Shown one piece after another: positions 14,836 through 19,053 of a stretch of 19,053 bases of DNA. The position numbers and the translations under genes are program-made. The DNA lies in assembly GCA_934418055.1 (NCBI GenBank), contig CAKRWX010000018.1:1-19053 (forward strand), written 5' to 3'. This DNA comes from an uncultured Lachnospiraceae bacterium (GTDB taxonomy: Bacteria; Bacillota; Clostridia; Lachnospirales; Lachnospiraceae). Position 1 is the stretch's first letter. Every line of letters starts with the position of its first letter. The notes under the pieces were generated by a model. The model was not told where the DNA came from, ran no database searches, and saw only the letters and a program-made list of their open reading frames with translations.

Positions 14836-16431
14836 TTATAACGGCAGGCTCTCCACAGCTGCTGCCTCTGCTTTCAGTCCCTTCTTATAAACCTCCATGT
14901 ACGTGTCAAATCCCTTCACATCTTCCGGATCTGGCTCCACAGTCTCTCCGGTTTCGCCTGCAAATACCTGATGATCCAGGAAATCCGCCAGACTTTCCCC
15001 GTTTTCTGCTAACATATAGGAGGCCAACACTGCCATGCCCCATGGGCCGCCTTCTCCAGCAGTTTTCATCACAGCCACCGGCGTATCCATAGCGGCTGCC
15101 AGCATCTTCTGGCCTACTAATGGAGTTTTGAACAGACCACCATGTCCATAGATCTTATCCACAGACACGTTCTCTTCCTTTAATAAAATATCCAGTCCAG
15201 CCTTCAGCGCTGCCAGAGATCCGTACAGATGGGTTCTCATGAAATCCGCCAGATCCAGCTTTGTATCCGGCTTTCTCATAAATAACGGCCGTCCTTCCAC
15301 CATTCCAGTCACCGGTTCGCCGGACACGTAGTTATAAGACACCATTCCGCCGCAGTCCTTTTGGCCTTCCAGGGCTTTCCGGTACAGCATGCCGTACAGT
15401 TCATTCCTATCCACAGCGATCCCCAAATTCTCCGTAAACTCTCGAAACAGGCCAACCCAGGCATTCAGATCAGAGGTACAGTTGTTGCAGTGCACCATGG
15501 CAACTGCCTCTCCGGACGGAGTGGTCACAAGATCCAGTTCTTCATGGACTGCCTTTAACGCCTCTTTTAATACCACCATGGCAAAAACAGAAGTTCCGGC
15601 AGACACATTTCCCGTTCCTTCTCTCACGGAATTGGTAGCCGTCATGCCAGTTCCAGCATCGCCTTCCGGTGGACAAAGTGGAACTCCAGCCTCCAGTTCT
15701 CCCGTTGGATCCAGCAGTTTTGCTCCTTCTTCTGTCAAAGCACCTGCTTTTTCCCCAGCTTTTAAAACTTTCGGAAGAATCTGGCGCAATTTCCACGGAT
15801 ATCCTCTTTTTTCCACCAATTCATCGAAGATTTCCACACGCTTTTCTTCATAATCCACGGCCTGGCTGTCGATGGGGAACATGCCAGAGGCTTCTCCCAC
15901 GCCCAGTACCTTTTCCCCGGTCATTTTCCAGTGGATATAGCCAGCCAGTGTGGTCAGATAGGTGATCTGCCCCACGTGGTCTTCCCCATTTAACATGGCC
16001 TGATACAGGTGGGCAATACTCCATCGTTGAGGAATATTAAAATCAAAGGCCTTCGTCAAGGCTGCTGCTGCCTCTCCTGTAGTCGTATTCCGCCATGTAC
16101 GGAACGGAACCAGAAGCTTCCCCTCCGCATCAAATGCCATATATCCATGCATCATACCGGAAAAGCCCAGAGCCCCCAATCGCTTCAGAGGCTGCTGGTA
16201 TTTCTCCTGCACATCTTCTTTTAAATTCTTATAAGCGTCCTGCAAACCCGCCCAGATGTCCTCCAGACTATATGTCCAATATCCATGTTCCAGCCGGTTC
16301 TCCCATTCATGACTGCCGGAGGCAATGGGCTTACATTCCCCATCTACCAGCACTGCCTTGATCCTGGTGGAACCAAACTCGATCCCCAGAACCGCTTTGC
16401 CATCTCTGATTACTTCTGCCGCACTTCCCAT
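14836..16431 (-). CDS. FGGY-family sugar kinase (xylulokinase/ribulokinase-like)
   Basis: 531 residues from ATG 16431 behind AGGAGAGGGA. ASKHA-fold kinase that phosphorylates a ketopentose or similar sugar with ATP in the cytoplasm. Visible features are the N-terminal phosphate loop [17 protein letters not shown] (about 14-30), [15 protein letters not shown] (about 87-101), VPFRTWRN, the second-domain [12 protein letters not shown] followed by [14 protein letters not shown], and [14 protein letters not shown] near the end. The variant opening and the length fit the FGGY subgroup found in Firmicutes pentose clusters; I think an L-ribulokinase or D-xylulokinase role is most likely, but motif reading cannot separate them. 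It lies 40 nt downstream of the GH3 gene, so the pair forms an operon that frees and then phosphorylates a sugar. Confidence 0.88.
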   Translation of the reverse strand: MGSAAEVIRDGKAVLGIEFGSTRIKAVLVDGECKPIASGSHEWENRLEHGYWTYSLEDIWAGLQDAYKNLKEDVQEKYQQPLKRLGALGFSGMMHGYMAFDAEGKLLVPFRTWRNTTTGEAAAALTKAFDFNIPQRWSIAHLYQAMLNGEDHVGQITYLTTLAGYIHWKMTGEKVLGVGEASGMFPIDSQAVDYEEKRVEIFDELVEKRGYPWKLRQILPKVLKAGEKAGALTEEGAKLLDPTGELEAGVPLCPPEGDAGTGMTATNSVREGTGNVSAGTSVFAMVVLKEALKAVHEELDLVTTPSGEAVAMVHCNNCTSDLNAWVGLFREFTENLGIAVDRNELYGMLYRKALEGQKDCGGMVSYNYVSGEPVTGMVEGRPLFMRKPDTKLDLADFMRTHLYGSLAALKAGLDILLKEENVSVDKIYGHGGLFKTPLVGQKMLAAAMDTPVAVMKTAGEGGPWGMAVLASYMLAENGESLADFLDHQVFAGETGETVEPDPEDVKGFDTYMEVYKKGLKAEAAAVESLPL

Positions 16432-16471
16432 GATTCCCTCTCCTATCTGCTCTTCATCCGGAAAAAATTTG

Positions 16472-18967
16472 TCAATTCTGTTCCTTCACTTCACATTCTA
16501 ACGCCAGACGGATAATCCGTACCACACAGGCTTTCAACTCATCCATCGTGAGTTTTCCATCCTTCAACGCCTGACGGATATTTTCATGATCGGCTGCGCA
16601 TCCTGGCATGATCATATCATTGCCCGCTTTCATGCACACATAGCTTAAGGAACCGCCGTCAGTCGTGGTCATCCAGTCTGTCATAATCATACCTTCATAG
16701 CCCCATTCCTTTCTGGCGGATACGGTGCACAGGTCATAAGAATTCGCGGAATGAACGCCATTGATCAGATTGTAGGAGGTCATCAGGGCCTTTGGCTGGG
16801 TCTCCTCGATGGCATACTGGAAACCTCTCAGATAAATTTCACGGAGTGCTCTCTCGCCTACCACGCTGTCTACGCCCATCCGGTTATCTTCCTGGTTGTT
16901 GCACGCAAAATGCTTAATCGTAGTTCCTTTTCCTGGAATGGTCTGCACGCCTCTGGTGATGGCTCCTGCCATCCGTCCACTTACCAGTGGATCCTCAGAA
17001 AAATACTCAAAGTTACGGCCACACAGCGGGTTTCGGTGGATATTCATGCCAGGTGCCAGCCACAGAGCCACCTGGAACTCTTCCATCTCTTCTCCGGCCG
17101 CCAGTCCCATCTCATAAGCCAGCTCGATATTCCAGGTCATAGCTACCATGGCACCGATTGGGAATGCAGAACAATACTGATAGTAAACCTCTTCTCCCTC
17201 TGTCAGCACTTTCTTTGGCGCGAACATACCGTGCTCAATACCATCTACGATATCCACCGGCTCCACCTGTCCATTGGCGTCCGTATAATATTTCTGTGCC
17301 AGACGGACACCCGCCGGACCATCCGCTAAAGCCATACCCGGAACCCCCTGGTCTGCCCCGATCTCGGAAGCCAGATACTCCACGGTCTCACCAGCCGCAC
17401 CTGGTACATTCACGGAAGCTGCACCAGCCTGAGCCTGAGCACCGCCGGTCTTGCCACATACCAGTTCGATCATCTGCTCCGCAGTCAGTTTCTCTGTCAA
17501 TTCTTTCGCCTTAGCCTCATATGGATTCTCCTTCGGCGCTTTCTTCTCTTTCGCCAGATTCTCCGGCTTTAACACAACCACCGGCAGTTTTTCTTCATAA
17601 GCAACTGCCTGCGGCGTCCACTCCATTTCTTTCAGTTCCTTCTGAAGTGGGGAAATGTGATCCACAGTCATTCTCACCACAGTTTCTTCCACACGAAGCA
17701 CTGCAGCGGCAGCCAGATCCGCAGAAGAATCACCAACCAACACACCATAATCACCCTGGTCAATTACCCATGCGCTCTTATCCTGATCAAAACGCTCCAA
17801 TGCCGTTCCGTCAAAGGAAATCGTCAGCTTCTGGCTCTCTCCAGGCTCCAGCACATCGGTCTTTCCAAAACCGGCCAGACGTTTCTTCTCGTGGGTGATT
17901 CCTTCTTTGCCGGAAAATTCCACATATACCTGGACAGTCTCCTTGCCAGCGTAAGTATTTCCTGTATTCTTCACAGATACTTCTACCTGTACCTGTTTTC
18001 CTGACACAGACACTTTTTCTGTCTTGATCTCAAAATCGGTATAAGACAGACCAAAACCAAATGGATAACGAAGGGATTTGCCAGTGGCGTCAAACCAGCG
18101 GTATCCAACGAAGATTCCCTCATTGTAATACTCCGTCTGCACATCCCCATTGTTTCTTCCAAACTGGTCATAACCAGGCCACATCTCATAGGAGCTGCCC
18201 CAGGAATCAGTCAACTTACCGCTTGGAGTCACGTCTCCGCTTAAGATCTCACCCAGCGCTGTGCCGCCTTCCATACCGCCCTGGGAAGCGTAGATCACAG
18301 CTTTCACATGATGTAAACCATCTAAATACGTCAGATCCATCAGACCACCGGTATTTAAGATCACGATCAGGTCTTTGCCTGTCTCATCTAACTTCTTTAA
18401 ATTCTCTTTTTCAGACTCTGAAAATAAGAAATCACCAGGCTCATTGCCCCGGTCCGCGCCTTCTCCAGAGATCCGGCTGATCACATAGAGCACTGCCTCC
18501 GCATCCTCCGGCATTTCATTTTCTGTGATCTTATTCTCTTCCGGACCATGATATGGAGTGGTAAAATAAATCTCTGTAAACGGATGTGCCTCATTGACCC
18601 GGGCTAAGATACCATTCTTCCAGTTTTCAATCGAAGCATCCTTTACCTGGTCATACCGGTCCAGCCATTCCTTCTTCTCGATGACAAATCCGGCATGTTC
18701 CAGTCCCTGCTCAATGGTCACACAGGATCTCTCATTTACATCACCAGAACCAGAACCACCCTTGATCGTCTTTCTGGCACCACTGCCGTACAGACCGATC
18801 CGTGTACCTTTCTTTAACGGCAGAACCGGCTTCTCACCGGATTTTTTATTCTCCAGAAGCACCACGCCCTCTCTGGCGATCTTCAGCGCCGTCTGACGGT
18901 GTCTGGTCTCATACTCACGTACCTCCTGGTGCTTCACACCTGGAAGTGTTTTTCGCTCTCTTAACAT
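16472..18967 (-). CDS. GH3 family glycoside hydrolase with reversed domain order
   Basis: 831 residues from ATG 18967 ([10 protein letters not shown]); the upstream ATG at 18985 is rejected because its codons are the AGGAGG site. The domain order is swapped relative to ordinary GH3. The alpha/beta-sandwich domain comes first (about 25-300), with ISGEGADRG holding the likely acid/base E169. A fibronectin-III-like domain (about 312-415, [14 protein letters not shown]) and a linker follow. The TIM-barrel domain is last (about 485-825), with [50 protein letters not shown] and [13 protein letters not shown] carrying the nucleophile D764. This layout is known from Ruminococcus albus and Butyrivibrio beta-glucosidases. 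No signal peptide, so intracellular action on oligosaccharides. Beta-glucosidase, xylosidase or arabinofuranosidase specificity is open. Confidence 0.92.
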   Translation of the reverse strand: MLRERKTLPGVKHQEVREYETRHRQTALKIAREGVVLLENKKSGEKPVLPLKKGTRIGLYGSGARKTIKGGSGSGDVNERSCVTIEQGLEHAGFVIEKKEWLDRYDQVKDASIENWKNGILARVNEAHPFTEIYFTTPYHGPEENKITENEMPEDAEAVLYVISRISGEGADRGNEPGDFLFSESEKENLKKLDETGKDLIVILNTGGLMDLTYLDGLHHVKAVIYASQGGMEGGTALGEILSGDVTPSGKLTDSWGSSYEMWPGYDQFGRNNGDVQTEYYNEGIFVGYRWFDATGKSLRYPFGFGLSYTDFEIKTEKVSVSGKQVQVEVSVKNTGNTYAGKETVQVYVEFSGKEGITHEKKRLAGFGKTDVLEPGESQKLTISFDGTALERFDQDKSAWVIDQGDYGVLVGDSSADLAAAAVLRVEETVVRMTVDHISPLQKELKEMEWTPQAVAYEEKLPVVVLKPENLAKEKKAPKENPYEAKAKELTEKLTAEQMIELVCGKTGGAQAQAGAASVNVPGAAGETVEYLASEIGADQGVPGMALADGPAGVRLAQKYYTDANGQVEPVDIVDGIEHGMFAPKKVLTEGEEVYYQYCSAFPIGAMVAMTWNIELAYEMGLAAGEEMEEFQVALWLAPGMNIHRNPLCGRNFEYFSEDPLVSGRMAGAITRGVQTIPGKGTTIKHFACNNQEDNRMGVDSVVGERALREIYLRGFQYAIEETQPKALMTSYNLINGVHSANSYDLCTVSARKEWGYEGMIMTDWMTTTDGGSLSYVCMKAGNDMIMPGCAADHENIRQALKDGKLTMDELKACVVRIIRLALECEVKEQN

Positions 18968-18976
18968 GAATTGTAT

Positions 18977-18982
18977 CCTCCT
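18977..18982 (-). promoter_or_regulatory. Ribosome binding site deciding the GH3 start
   Basis: AGGAGG on the minus strand, 9 nt before ATG 18967. It would be codons 2 and 3 of the longer reading frame that begins at ATG 18985, so the shorter start is preferred. Confidence 0.8.
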
Positions 18983-19029
18983 CATGGGGAATTAAGTAAA
19001 TTTTTCAAACTTCTTCCCAGCATACCTTT

Positions 19030-19035
19030 ATTATA
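19030..19035 (-). promoter_or_regulatory. -10 box of the GH3/FGGY operon promoter
   Basis: Minus strand TATAAT, perfect consensus, 62 nt before the GH3 start codon. The matching -35 at 17-nt spacing would start at the last base of the window, so it cannot be read. No clear catabolite (cre) site is seen in the 68 nt available. Confidence 0.5.
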
Positions 19036-19053
19036 GTGAAAAAAGCCCAGGCA

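Overview
The window reads as a chromosomal segment of a gut-type Clostridia bacterium, most likely Lachnospiraceae. This is an inference from AGGAGG-type ribosome binding sites, moderate GC and the gene families present (a permuted GH3 enzyme, an FGGY kinase, a DUF554 protein, paired short CHR transporters). No rRNA, tRNA, CRISPR array, transposase or phage gene is visible.

Layout. (1) 1-726, minus: N-terminal part of a membrane-anchored sensor or regulator that runs off the left edge. It is divergent from an alginate-lyase-family (PL5-like) gene at 903-2018. (2) 2019-2318: a gene-poor gap holding a hairpin terminator and, on the minus strand, a candidate stand-alone structured RNA with its own promoter and two interleaved 8-bp helices. 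(3) 7332 down to 2319: a tight four-gene operon made of a lipoprotein binding protein, a fused double permease and an ATPase (the ferric/phosphorylated-solute/thiamine type of ABC importer), followed by an overlapping metallo-beta-lactamase/beta-CASP-like hydrolase. (4) 7462-7873: ruins of a GT2 glycosyltransferase. (5) 11540 down to 7896: two half-size chromate/CHR transporters, a 155-residue protein of unknown function, an M20 amidohydrolase and a DUF554 membrane protein. A LysR regulator diverges from this group at 11646, with a Crp/Fnr-type regulator directly behind it. (6) TspO/MBR and DUF2798 membrane proteins on the minus strand. (7) 14274-14835: a 560-bp non-coding stretch with a 133-bp repeat element bounded by perfect 14-bp inverted ends, a minus-strand terminator, a promoter-like site that would make a transcript of about 85 nt, and a further imperfect palindrome just upstream of that promoter. 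(8) 18967 down to 14836: a two-gene sugar operon, a domain-swapped GH3 glycosidase and an FGGY sugar kinase.

Working together: the GH3 and FGGY pair would release and phosphorylate a sugar. The ABC operon would import a small, perhaps phosphorylated or metal-complexed solute that the co-translated hydrolase could act on inside the cell. The LysR protein probably controls the CHR transporter operon. The least explained items are the pseudoknot-like RNA near 2.1 kb and the layered non-coding structure at 14.4-14.8 kb.
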